Positions 1-7,699 of a stretch of 64,000 nucleotides of DNA are shown here, in pieces (position 1 is the stretch's first letter; the number at the start of each line of letters is the position of its first letter). Source of the stretch: Pelotomaculum_C sp050950345 (GTDB lineage: Bacteria; Bacillota; Desulfotomaculia; Desulfotomaculales; Pelotomaculaceae); NCBI GenBank assembly GCA_050950345.1, contig JBMNHK010000002.1, positions 372,001-436,000 of the forward strand, given 5' to 3'. The position numbers and the translations under genes are program-made. A model generated the notes under the pieces. It ran no database searches and had not been told where the DNA came from. It was given only the letters and a program-made list of their open reading frames with translations.

Positions 1-510
1 AACAGTGATATCTTGCCTGCTTGGGGTTGGGTCTCCGCTTGGATGATTATGCACCAGTATAACCGCGGCAGCACTGTTTCTGATGGCGGGTTTAAAAAGC
101 TCCCGCGGGTGAACGGCGGAGGAATTCAATGTGCCCACTGAAACTGTTTCTATACTTAGCACACGGTTTTTGGCATTAAGCAGCAAAACCCTGAAATGCT
201 CCCGGTCCAGGTACCGCATTTCATTCATGAGCAGGTTGGCCACATCCTGAGGTGAACGTATTGATGGTAGCTGTTCCGGTTGAACAGTGAAAAGCCGCCG
301 GCCCAACTCCAATGATGCTTTCAGAGCGTTGGCCCTGGCCAGCCCCAAACCTTTGATTGTTGTCAGCTCATATACTGAAGCTCGGTATAAATCCGAAACT
401 GTTGAAAACCGCTGGAGTAGTTCCTCGACCACCGGGCTGTCATTGCTTTCCCGTAAAGTAATAGATATCAGCTCTTTTAAAGACAAGCTGCCACAATCCT
501 TATATCTCAT
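1..510 (-). CDS. radC: RadC-family JAB/MPN protein (3' end outside window)
   Basis: The reading frame is open from an ATG at 510-508 to the window edge, giving about 170 residues; the C-terminus lies outside. A strong GGAGG sits upstream of the ATG. The N-terminal third carries a helix-hairpin-helix-like stretch (TTIKGLGLARANALKASLEL). The JAMM metal-site core HNHPSGDPTPSRQD follows near residue 155, with conserved S and D ligand positions. RadC proteins are predicted metal-dependent hydrolases or isopeptidases; their role in DNA repair is doubtful, and shortened copies are common on mobile elements. This copy starts at the helix-hairpin-helix region and lacks part of the usual N-terminus (chromosomal RadC is about 225 aa), which fits the plasmid/prophage type. 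It lies downstream of the other minus-strand accessory genes. Confidence 0.88.
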   Translation of the reverse strand, partial: MRYKDCGSLSLKELISITLRESNDSPVVEELLQRFSTVSDLYRASVYELTTIKGLGLARANALKASLELGRRLFTVQPEQLPSIRSPQDVANLLMNEMRYLDREHFRVLLLNAKNRVLSIETVSVGTLNSSAVHPRELFKPAIRNSAAAVILVHNHPSGDPTPSRQDITV

Positions 511-537
511 GAACACACCTCCACGAATAGATAATTA

Positions 538-566
538 AGGGCGCCGCTATTAACCAACGGCGCCCT
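538..566 (-). terminator. Rho-independent terminator after the DUF6744-like gene
   Basis: Perfect 9-bp stem: AGGGCGCCG at 538-546 pairs with CGGCGCCCT at 558-566. It starts 8 bases past the stop of the 574-1545 gene and is followed on the minus strand by a T-rich stretch. Confidence 0.75.
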
Positions 567-573
567 GTCGGGT

Positions 574-1545
574 TTAAGAAACCATATGCTGTGACTCGTC
601 AGCGATAACCTTTGTCCTGTTGATAAATTCCATAAGTTGTGAACGCAGTACCGTGAGTCTAACGTTTAACATCTTTTCGTACTCCAAAGCCCGTTGCTGT
701 ATATCCTGGGCTCGCTGGGCCATACGCTGTGCGGTCTCAATGGATATACTCTTATCGACTGTTTTCAGCTGTTCGGCCAGTTCACTTACTAATTCATCCA
801 TTTCAGCACCCAGCTCCGCTTTAACGCGGCGAGTTACCAGTTGTCTTTGCTCGGCGGTATCAACGATAGGAATAATGTCCAGACAGCAATCCTGGTTGTT
901 GGCATAAGCTTCAATATCCCGGAGTAGCGCTTGTAAACTTAGCAATGTACCGTGGCAACGTTTGGGTACGAATTTGCCCTGTGAGCGGGGCATAATCCTG
1001 ACCGGGTTGGTGGAGCGAATGACCTTATTAATTATGTTGCGCACGGTATCGCGGGTGTGGTAGCTGACATAATGGTTAAAGGTAGAGACAGTTTGGTCTA
1101 GTACCATTTGGTAATCAAATTCGTTTAGGTAACCGTATTCCGCCCTTATGGACATGGTTTCCTGGTCCCGGCTAAAGGTCATCTTTCCAACAACGGCATA
1201 ATCCAATACCTCGTTTTTAGTATCCAACACTTCACGCACCAGCAGTCGGACTATTTCCTGGGCATTACTTTTCAACTCCCGAACCATAAGCTTGGCGGTA
1301 TATTGCCCGCCCCGCCAGTTAACAGTCACAGTCTGCGTTGTTTTGGCTGTGGCCCGGCGGTAGGCGTCACAAGCCCTGATTTCACCGGGCAGAAACTCGT
1401 TGGATAAACTGTGCTTGGCCCACAAAGTCGCTAGATCCGCCTTGTGGATACGCAAATCCGGGATAGAGTGAAACTCCAGGTAACCAAGCAGGTTGTCGGG
1501 ATTAATTTGACTTTCCTTCTTTGGGTTGATAGCAATAATCGACAT
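574..1545 (-). CDS. DUF6744-like protein of the accessory region
   Basis: A 323-aa soluble protein with no signal peptide or membrane segment. The start is supported by GGAGGTG upstream of the ATG. The C-terminal third (about residues 240-315) is rich in E, Q, R and L with heptad-like spacing and probably forms a coiled coil. The middle holds a basic block (IMPRSQGKFVPKR, about residue 195). From memory it resembles DUF6744, a family found in phages and mobile elements; no catalytic motif is visible and I do not assign a function. It is the last gene of a minus-strand run after the RavA/ViaA-like pair and is bracketed by two hairpin terminators, so it may be transcribed alone. Confidence 0.6.
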   Translation of the reverse strand: MSIIAINPKKESQINPDNLLGYLEFHSIPDLRIHKADLATLWAKHSLSNEFLPGEIRACDAYRRATAKTTQTVTVNWRGGQYTAKLMVRELKSNAQEIVRLLVREVLDTKNEVLDYAVVGKMTFSRDQETMSIRAEYGYLNEFDYQMVLDQTVSTFNHYVSYHTRDTVRNIINKVIRSTNPVRIMPRSQGKFVPKRCHGTLLSLQALLRDIEAYANNQDCCLDIIPIVDTAEQRQLVTRRVKAELGAEMDELVSELAEQLKTVDKSISIETAQRMAQRAQDIQQRALEYEKMLNVRLTVLRSQLMEFINRTKVIADESQHMVS

Positions 1546-1568
1546 TCAAAACACCTCCATAAAATAGT

Positions 1569-1603
1569 AGGGGACGGGGTCCATTAACTTGGCCCCGTCC
1601 CCT
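1569..1603 (-). terminator. Terminator after the VWA gene
   Basis: An 11-bp perfect stem (AGGGGACGGGG at 1569-1579 with CCCCGTCCCCT at 1593-1603), immediately downstream of the VWA stop at 1608 and followed on the minus strand by ACTATTTTATGG. Confidence 0.75.
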
Positions 1604-1607
1604 GTAA

Positions 1608-3096
1608 CTAAAAGCTTGATATTATCTTTGCAGCCACATGGTCATCAAGTTCGGCAAGAGAGGATATTTTAATCACCTGTTCTGAAAACTCACGCACATA
1701 TTCAGTGTTCTCGCTGTTGTCTGTATCGATTAGTACCGTAACAATACTAAACTCTCTTTGGGCTTTAAGCTGGTTAAGGCGGATAAGAAACTCATCTGGT
1801 AATTTGCATTTACCATCAGTCAAAACCACTACATCGGCGTGCTTGAACCGGCTGGTTCTGATTAACTCCATGCTTTTCTCCAGCGGGTAAATAAACGATG
1901 TTCCTCCGCCGGTAAACTTCTCGGCTATGTTTATTAAAGTATTGGGATCCCACATACCCCGTGGAATAACACTGGTGTCTACTATTTGACTGTCGAATAG
2001 GATGCAGGCAAAATCCCGTTTTTCCCGTAAGGCAACCTCCGCCAGGGCAATTGCCATCGCCTTTGACCATTGTTCCGCCTCACCCCGCATGGAGCCGGAA
2101 ACATCACAGCATACCACCATCGGCCCCCTGGCCTTGGGATACACGCCGTCACTCCGGTACTGCAATAACTCCTGCTGGTGGTAACGCCGGAAGAAGTCTT
2201 TTCTGGTTGTATTATTGGCCAGCAGCATCTTTTCCGACGGGAGCAACTGTTCCAGATTTCCGCCCACTGTGACATCGTTAACACTGGGATGCGCCGTTGC
2301 TGCTCTTTTTCCAGCACCGAATGGCAACCTGCCTCAGCCGTCCAACCAAATCCGTCAGGCCTTTTAACTTGGGGCTGCTGCGCAAGCGTTCCAGGGCCTT
2401 TCTTTTACTGTGGTAACTAATCCGGGTACATTGGGGCTACCAGGCTCGATACCCCAGGTTTTACTCATATCCAGGGTATCTGCAACTTCTTCTGAAGCAG
2501 ACTGGCAAATATATCGGCAAGCGTTATTGATTTCCTCTTGGCTGAGCTGTAACACTTCCTTGATTCTATCGGGGTTAGGGTTACTGGGATTATGGTTGCC
2601 GTTAAGCTGGTAGTTAACTAAATCACGCAGTTGCCCCAAGGTGTCGCTATTGTCGGCGGTACCGTTGTGGTCATTTTCATTGTTCTTTTGCTCTATCAGT
2701 TCCAGTGTCTTTTCGGCCAGCACTTGAGCACCAAGACCGGCGGCAACGCTATCCAGGCGGGTCAAACCATGCATACGCTGGAAATCTTCATTTTCAAGCA
2801 TGTTAGCCATTAACTGCCTGTTGAATAGGTATGCCGGTTTAATATCATCGACGGGGTTAAGTTCTGGTTTGAGTTTGAAAAGGGCCAGATATATATCCTG
2901 CGCCAGATTATCAAAAGTGGCCAGAGAGTTATTCCCCCTGGCCACAATATCTTTAAGTACCGGTGAAAAGTCCAGCATATCCCGAGTATAAATCCGAATC
3001 GTACATTTCCTGTTTAATAGCCTGGGTACTTTGAATAATCGGCGCATCAGATAGTTTAAACAACTCGGCTACGCTTTGCGGTGCTTTATCTTTCAA
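1608..3096 (-). pseudogene. VWA-domain (ViaA-like) gene broken by several frameshifts
   Basis: One VWA gene is spread over at least four reading frames. The N-terminus begins at a TTG (3096) with GGGAGG 8 bases upstream and runs to about 2985. The middle continues in a second frame (3000 to about 2400; it contains LDSVAAGLGAQVLAEKTLEL). A short stretch encoding KALERLRSSPKLKGLTDLVG is in another frame, and the last 230 codons (from about 2290) are again displaced. The C-terminal part is intact and carries the MIDAS motif DVSGSM, with later T and D ligands (GGGTSF, LTDGK). ViaA-type proteins work with RavA-type AAA+ ATPases, and an intact one lies directly upstream. Most shifts coincide with one-base changes in short homopolymers, so either true decay or sequencing error could explain them. 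The C-terminal 239 codons could still be expressed as a free VWA domain. Confidence 0.8.
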
Positions 3097-3109
3097 AATA
3101 CCAACCTCC

Positions 3110-4384
3110 CTAAAATGGTGCTTGTAGGTCGTCATCCTCCGGCTCACCTATGCCCAGGCATTCCCGCAGCATTTCCTGGTTTAACCGGTTTACACGGGAG
3201 CGGGTTTCCAGAATATCAGCGGGATCAAAGCCTGCTTTTTTAGCTTCCATGGCTAAATAGTTCAACTTGTTCAGTACTTTTTCATAATGTACTTTTGCCT
3301 CAATTGCCCTGTTAGTTTTCTCAGTACGGTCCTCTATGCCTTCGACCGACTGATGAATCTCGGCTATGCGAGTCTTTAGTTTCCTTAACTCTACTTCAAA
3401 GGGGTTAACCAGTTTGCCAACCTCTTCTTCAAGTACAGCCAAGTCCTCAGCCCGCTCCCATAGGACGTTAATAATAGCCCGTAAATCGGTCTGGTTTACT
3501 TGATCTCTGCCGTTTAATGCTGCCTCCGCTTGTAACACTTTCATGCAGGCCACAGCCCGGCGGTCGGATATGGTGATACCGTGGTTTAGTTCCAGTTCAC
3601 GCAACAGCTTTTCAAATGTGCGGTACACTATATCGGAAATAACTACAGTATTTATATAAGCAGAAAGCATATCCAACTCGGCCAGGGTCACCGTGGTTTG
3701 TTGCCGCCGATTGGCTGGGTTCGCTCTTTGGACAACTGTCATTTTCAGCATTTTCACCCGGTTGGCCGGTTCTTTGATGCGTGCAACTTGATGGCGGAAC
3801 AATAGCCGGTCGTATAATGCGGAGATTCCATCGTCGTCCAACATTTCGTTGGATGCCGCAATTAATGTACGCAGGGGCACCGGTACCGCCTGCCCGTCAT
3901 TGTGAAATACACGCTCATTCAAAATCGAAAGCAATATATTGAGCACTGGTTCGTTTGCCTTGCCTATTTCATCCAGGAAAACAACGTGGGCCTCCGGCAG
4001 CATATTGGTTGACTTGCGGATAAACCGGTCCCGCTCCATCGCTTTAATTGAGTACGGCCCCAGCAAAGCGGAAGGGTCCGTGGTTTTGTTTAGCAGCCAC
4101 TCAAAGTAATGACCGCCCTCAATATGTCTGCAGCATTCCCTGGCCAACTGGCTTTTCCCCGTACCCGGCGGCCCGGCAATAAACAAGTGTTCCCCAATGC
4201 TTAAAGCCCGGAGTAAATCCGCAATAACTGGTTGCCGTTCAACAAAGAAGGCGTTTAACTCCTGTTCGATCTTCCGGAGTTTATTAATGGCACTGCTGGC
4301 AACCGTTACAACCTGGTTATCCAGGCTTATTGCAGCAGCACTGTTGTTAGTGCTGCCAGCAGTTACCTTATTTCTTACAGTCAT
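3110..4384 (-). CDS. RavA/MoxR-type AAA+ ATPase
   Basis: A 424-aa MoxR-family AAA+ protein. Walker A is GPPGTGKSQ (near residue 70) and Walker B is VVFLDEIGKA (near 130). Sensor 1 (LIAASNE) and the arginine-finger region (ALYDRLLFRHQV) follow. The C-terminal 130 residues are helical and probably coiled coil. The start chosen is the ATG at 4384, preceded by AAAGGAGAG; a longer upstream frame would run through the zinc-ribbon gene. RavA-type ATPases form hexamers that remodel protein complexes together with a VWA partner, encoded here just downstream but frameshifted. If the partner is really lost, this ATPase may be orphaned. Related MoxR-VWA pairs also occur in phages and conflict systems, which fits the accessory setting. 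Confidence 0.85.
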   Translation of the reverse strand: MTVRNKVTAGSTNNSAAAISLDNQVVTVASSAINKLRKIEQELNAFFVERQPVIADLLRALSIGEHLFIAGPPGTGKSQLARECCRHIEGGHYFEWLLNKTTDPSALLGPYSIKAMERDRFIRKSTNMLPEAHVVFLDEIGKANEPVLNILLSILNERVFHNDGQAVPVPLRTLIAASNEMLDDDGISALYDRLLFRHQVARIKEPANRVKMLKMTVVQRANPANRRQQTTVTLAELDMLSAYINTVVISDIVYRTFEKLLRELELNHGITISDRRAVACMKVLQAEAALNGRDQVNQTDLRAIINVLWERAEDLAVLEEEVGKLVNPFEVELRKLKTRIAEIHQSVEGIEDRTEKTNRAIEAKVHYEKVLNKLNYLAMEAKKAGFDPADILETRSRVNRLNQEMLRECLGIGEPEDDDLQAPF

Positions 4385-4559
4385 TGTGCTTTTTATCTCT
4401 CCTTTCTTTTGTTTGTAATGATGATTTTGAACCGGTGCTGCTGCCGCTATCCCCGGCGTTTGGATGCCCACAATAGGGGCATTTATTGTTGTTTAAATAG
4501 GCCTGGGGTGAAGCAGAGTAGCTGTATTTGCCGCAGTTTTTACAGTAGTAGCGATACAT
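4368..4559 (-). CDS. 63-aa zinc-ribbon protein
   Basis: A small protein starting at the ATG 4559 with GAAAGGAGAT upstream; an upstream in-frame ATG is less likely because it lacks a ribosome site and lies in the terminator. Two Cys pairs (CKNCG near residue 6 and CPYCG near residue 28) form a rubredoxin-like zinc ribbon. The tail is rich in S, K, D and basic residues. The last 17 bases overlap the start of the AAA+ ATPase gene, so translation of the two is likely coupled. The function is unknown; such ribbons usually bind nucleic acid or a partner protein. Confidence 0.7.
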   Translation of the reverse strand: MYRYYCKNCGKYSYSASPQAYLNNNKCPYCGHPNAGDSGSSTGSKSSLQTKERRDKKHNDCKK

Positions 4560-4587
4560 AATAAATCTCCTTTCTATAAAACTAATT

Positions 4588-4628
4588 AGCCCTGTCCGGG
4601 TGCTATAAACTAGCACCCGGACAGGGCT
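4588..4628 (-). terminator. Long hairpin terminator after the Rad52/Sak-like gene
   Basis: A perfect 17-bp stem (4588-4604 with 4612-4628) and a 7-base loop, just past the stop at 4635. It is followed on the minus strand by AATTAGTTTTATAG. It separates the Rad52/Sak-like gene from the zinc-ribbon/AAA+ pair. Confidence 0.8.
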
Positions 4629-4634
4629 ATAAAC

Positions 4635-5330
4635 TTATGCCACTTGTTCTTGACTCGCGTTGGCGCGAAGCCGTTTGACAAAGCTCTGTAATCGCTCTGA
4701 TGATGTGTTATTGAGACCTTCGATAAATTCTGCTGATTCTTTGGTGGTAAGCTCTGATGGGTTGCCTTTGCGGTATTTAAAATAGAGTAGTAAATCTGTG
4801 TCGTCGTGGGATAAACCCTTGCTTTCGGCAGCCTTATAGATTTGTTCATAAAGTGGGATTTCCTTTGCCTGCTGTTGTTTGCTTTTTGCTTTGTCGGTTT
4901 GATGGCTGCCCTTATTATTCCCTATGGGGCTGTCTCCAATTGTCCCGTCCTCATCGAGGTCATCACAGAATTGAGTGCCAAAACCCGCCAGGGCTAATGC
5001 CCGCCCGATGGCCTGTGTTTCACATTTCTCCACGAAGTCCTTGAAGTCGAAAGCCATGACCTGCCGCCTGGCCTTAGCCAGGCATTTGCCTCCGGCTGCG
5101 GGATCCAGATCAAAAACAGCGGCTTCAATCCTGGCCAATTTATCGGTTACGGTCAATTCCCTGGTCTCAATATAACCCTCGGGGTAAACCTGTCGGAACC
5201 AGACAAGGCGCCATTTTACATCCAGGTATTGATGTTCTTCTACAACCCAGCTTTCCTGGCCGTTTTCCTTGACTTTGCGCCTTCTTTTAAGGGAGCGTAA
5301 ATGTTCTGCCGGATTAAACTTGTCCGTCAT
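4635..5330 (-). CDS. Rad52/Sak-like single-strand annealing candidate
   Basis: A 231-aa protein. I start at the ATG 5330, which has GAGGA 7 bases upstream; the earlier ATG at 5342 touches its own ribosome site. The first 140 residues contain QYLDVKWRLVWFR and, around residue 105, KCETQAIGRALALAGFG. The ETxAIGRALAxxGxG signature is shared by phage and plasmid annealing proteins of the Rad52/Sak kind and by related uncharacterised Bacillota proteins. An acidic stretch (DDLDEDG) and a Q/K-rich linker lead to a helical C-terminal domain. Such proteins anneal complementary DNA strands during phage recombination or plasmid establishment. The family is assigned by motif memory only; strand annealing is inference. 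Confidence 0.5.
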   Translation of the reverse strand: MTDKFNPAEHLRSLKRRRKVKENGQESWVVEEHQYLDVKWRLVWFRQVYPEGYIETRELTVTDKLARIEAAVFDLDPAAGGKCLAKARRQVMAFDFKDFVEKCETQAIGRALALAGFGTQFCDDLDEDGTIGDSPIGNNKGSHQTDKAKSKQQQAKEIPLYEQIYKAAESKGLSHDDTDLLLYFKYRKGNPSELTTKESAEFIEGLNNTSSERLQSFVKRLRANASQEQVA

Positions 5331-5369
5331 GATTGTCCTCATCCTTTCGTTTTATAGTGTTAACTAATC

Positions 5370-5406
5370 TTTTATGGCGGTCTCGTTTATCGGGACCGCC
5401 ATAAAA
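5370..5406 (-). terminator. Hairpin terminator after the 421-aa gene
   Basis: A perfect 13-bp stem (TTTTATGGCGGTC at 5370-5382 with its complement at 5394-5406) directly downstream of the stop at 5417. The A/T end of the stem provides the U tract. Confidence 0.8.
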
Positions 5407-5416
5407 GATGGCTTCC

Positions 5417-6682
5417 TCAGCGAGCATCCTTTGTCAGGCGTAGCTGGGCGTGTTTAATGCTGGTGTAACGGCATAGAAAAGCGGCCACTTTGCGTGACCG
5501 CGTTTTTACAGTTAGTTCTTTGTTTGGCCCCACGTAGATGGGCAATTTATATTGCTTTCCTTTATATGCAACCTGGACTGTTGCGACTTGGTTGCCGGGA
5601 GTTAAAGTTTTGCCCGACCAGAAGATTTTGATACTGCTAAAACCGAGCTCTTTGGCCGACACCGGCGGCTGTTTCCAGTACCAGGCGTTAGTATTTACAT
5701 GCCGCATGAGAGCCTCTTGGGGCGGTAATCGCCTTTTAAATAGCGCCATTTCCTCACGGAGCGTTTCGTCCGCGACTTCGGGAATGAACGTTGAATCATT
5801 CTGCTGCATGGGATAGGTAAAGCTTTGGGATTGTTCTGTTGGTTTGCGTTTTGGAGTAGGTTTTTGCCACTGGTAACGTTCCGCAATCTTTTCACCGGTG
5901 GCGATAACTTCAAACTCACCGGTTATTCGCCAGAGCATATCAGCAGGCAGGATGTAATACCGACCAGTATTTTCTCCGTAGGCAAGAACGTTGGGTGGCT
6001 CTTTTCTGGTGACTTTCTTGACGCCCTTACGGGTGCTGATGTAACGAGTATAGGTTAAGCGGGGCAAGTCCGTAATTATATAAACAAACTCATCTAAGCC
6101 ATTCATCGTGGTATCATACGCTCCGTGGTTGTACATTGCGTAAAGCTGGCCATCCTTTGATTTAAGCTTTTTAAGATCGCTGACAGGAATCAGTTCACTG
6201 GGGTGGCAGTAGAATTCTTTCAGCTGACTATACTTGATAGAGTTTTCATCGGAGAACGCATCAAAGTCGAGGTCATATTTGATTGGGTAGTTTATATCGA
6301 CGCCGGAAAGAACGCGGCAAAACCAGTTGTTGTCGTCATATTTGTCAATTACACCTATAATGCCGTATTTGGAGTGCATATAAACGTCTTCATTGCCCGG
6401 TAGCCGCTGCTCCTTTTCCCGCATGCTTTGTTCATAATCCAGTACCAGGACCGGCAATGGCTTGTCCTGAAGCCATAATTCCCAGAGCGGCACTTGATAG
6501 CTATTGTTTTTCTGGTCGGTTATGGTGGCAAAGCTGGTATACATGACATCGGCACCGGGGAATAGTTCCCGCTCCTTTAAGCCGACCATGGTAACTTTAC
6601 CAAGAGTGCAGTGTTTGACAGTCAATTCCACTGTGTCGGAACAGCCGGCATGCTGGTTTTCGAGCTTTGCATTATAACTCAT
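5417..6682 (-). CDS. Unrecognised 421-aa protein
   Basis: The start at ATG 6682 is fixed by AAGGAGGTTTTCAAAG upstream; a longer frame reaches 6796 but has no ribosome site. The protein is soluble, with no signal sequence, membrane span or cysteine-rich site, and many aromatic residues. The N-terminal half has alternating strand-like segments (TVELTVKHCTLGKVTMVGL; a small domain around GIIGVIDKYDDNNWFCRVL), suggesting mostly beta structure. A proline- and charge-rich linker (QKPTPKRKPTEQ, about residue 310) separates a C-terminal domain with KELGFSSIKIFWSGKTL. I do not recognise the family. It sits between a small membrane protein and a Rad52/Sak-like gene, each with its own terminator. Confidence 0.65.
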   Translation of the reverse strand: MSYNAKLENQHAGCSDTVELTVKHCTLGKVTMVGLKERELFPGADVMYTSFATITDQKNNSYQVPLWELWLQDKPLPVLVLDYEQSMREKEQRLPGNEDVYMHSKYGIIGVIDKYDDNNWFCRVLSGVDINYPIKYDLDFDAFSDENSIKYSQLKEFYCHPSELIPVSDLKKLKSKDGQLYAMYNHGAYDTTMNGLDEFVYIITDLPRLTYTRYISTRKGVKKVTRKEPPNVLAYGENTGRYYILPADMLWRITGEFEVIATGEKIAERYQWQKPTPKRKPTEQSQSFTYPMQQNDSTFIPEVADETLREEMALFKRRLPPQEALMRHVNTNAWYWKQPPVSAKELGFSSIKIFWSGKTLTPGNQVATVQVAYKGKQYKLPIYVGPNKELTVKTRSRKVAAFLCRYTSIKHAQLRLTKDAR

Positions 6683-6821
6683 CTTTGAAAACCTCCTTGT
6701 TTTTGAATTGCTCAAGCATTGATTGTAGGTAAGGTGACTGGCAGCCTTAATGCCAGGAATAACAAAACCCAACCGGCCATTGCAGGTTGGGTACACAGTA
6801 ATATAAAGCTATACAGTATAA

Positions 6822-6857
6822 AAGCCCGGCCAGTTTTACGTTTTTATGGCCGGGCTT
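6822..6857 (-). terminator. Terminator after the small membrane protein gene
   Basis: An 11-bp perfect stem (AAGCCCGGCCA at 6822-6832 with TGGCCGGGCTT at 6847-6857), located 16 bases past the stop at 6873. A second shorter stem (ACCCAACC 6767-6774 with GGTTGGGT 6785-6792) lies between it and the next gene. Confidence 0.75.
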
Positions 6858-6872
6858 GTTAAAGAATATTCT

Positions 6873-7172
6873 TTAGCTTAAAACCGCTTTTGCAGCTTTG
6901 GTACATAGATAGGACAAAACAAATACGATAAATAGAACTGTAGCACAGTAGGCAATTAACATGGCCACGAAGGCAATTATCGAAACAACGCTCTTAAGGA
7001 TCGGCCAAGTTAAAGCTGTCAGAATAACACCGGTAATTGTCCCGGCGACAGCGGGTACATAACCCCTGGTTACTTGGATCTCATTTAATTGCTCAGGATT
7101 ATAATTATCTGTAAACATTAGTTTAAGTGTATTAATTAAGCCCCCGAAGAAGCTTTTAATTCTCTCCAACAA
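6873..7172 (-). CDS. Small two-helix membrane protein
   Basis: A 99-aa protein. I choose the TTG at 7172 because GGAGG lies 8 bases upstream; the GTG at 7181 overlaps that ribosome site. After an amphipathic N-terminus and a polar stretch (FTDNYNPEQLNEIQ) there are two hydrophobic segments, about residues 41-62 and 66-88 (AVAGTITGVILTALTWPIL; VSIIAFVAMLIAYCATVLF). There is no signal-peptidase site and no enzymatic motif. It is the first gene of the minus-strand accessory run and has its own terminator. The function is unknown; holin-like and small plasmid membrane proteins look similar, but nothing specific supports either. Confidence 0.6.
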   Translation of the reverse strand: MLERIKSFFGGLINTLKLMFTDNYNPEQLNEIQVTRGYVPAVAGTITGVILTALTWPILKSVVSIIAFVAMLIAYCATVLFIVFVLSYLCTKAAKAVLS

Positions 7173-7699
7173 TGAATTCACCTCCGTTTACCATGAATTT
7201 AAGCTCATCTCTCTACAACCATCCTCGCTATTATCACCTGCCCATGCCTTATCACATGGCACATGGTGCGCTCCCCCGCAAGGTGACCGTCAATGGTTTC
7301 ATTGAATCGCAGTCCGTATGTATTGGGTCTGTTTCTCAACCATTTCCGGCGCGGCTCGGTTGCAGTTATTTAATACATTGGTTTCTTTTTGCTTGTGGGA
7401 TTAACAAACAATTAAGCGACCTTGCTACAGGTCGCTATATCAACCGGGTGGGGCACCGAACGGCGTCGATCTTTTTACGACTAAAGCCTGGTACCGGTAG
7501 GAAATATGTCTGGTTTTTTGGCAATTAGGGCTCTTTATATATAACCAGTTTTTGTTAACCGATAACTTATTCATTAACACATTTTTTAACTTTTGTATGT
7601 TACAGTGTCAGTTCGGTGAAAGGTAATATCCATTATAAAGAAACAGTCAGTAAAACACTTTAACGTTTTATGGAAGATAATCTTAAAAGGAGGATCTGA
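7173..7699. other. 527-bp divergent intergenic region
   Basis: The region lies between the divergent small membrane protein gene and the Rep-like gene at 7700, so it must hold both promoters, but no clear -35/-10 pair stands out. A plus-strand open frame (7172-7528) has no ribosome site and looks random. From 7413 to about 7520 several short stems occur in a row: AGCGACC/GGTCGCT (7413-7434), GGTG/CACC, GTCG/CGAC and a CCTGGTACCGG palindrome. This may be structured RNA, an origin, or nothing; I could not match it to a known riboswitch. Confidence 0.35.

Noticed and set aside
1608..3096. Programmed frameshifting in the VWA gene
   Set aside because: Four or more shifts in different directions without slippery heptamers or a following pseudoknot are better explained by decay or sequence error.
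7172..7528. 118-codon plus-strand open frame in the divergent intergenic region
   Set aside because: There is no ribosome site, composition looks random, and it overlaps the start region of the minus-strand membrane protein gene.
7411..7528. Possible second c-di-GMP riboswitch (GACTAAAGCC resembles GACGCAAAGCC)
   Set aside because: The GAAA-capped stem and GGGCCTAA segment are missing, and the stems do not fit the aptamer; the clear example at 32551 shows the difference.
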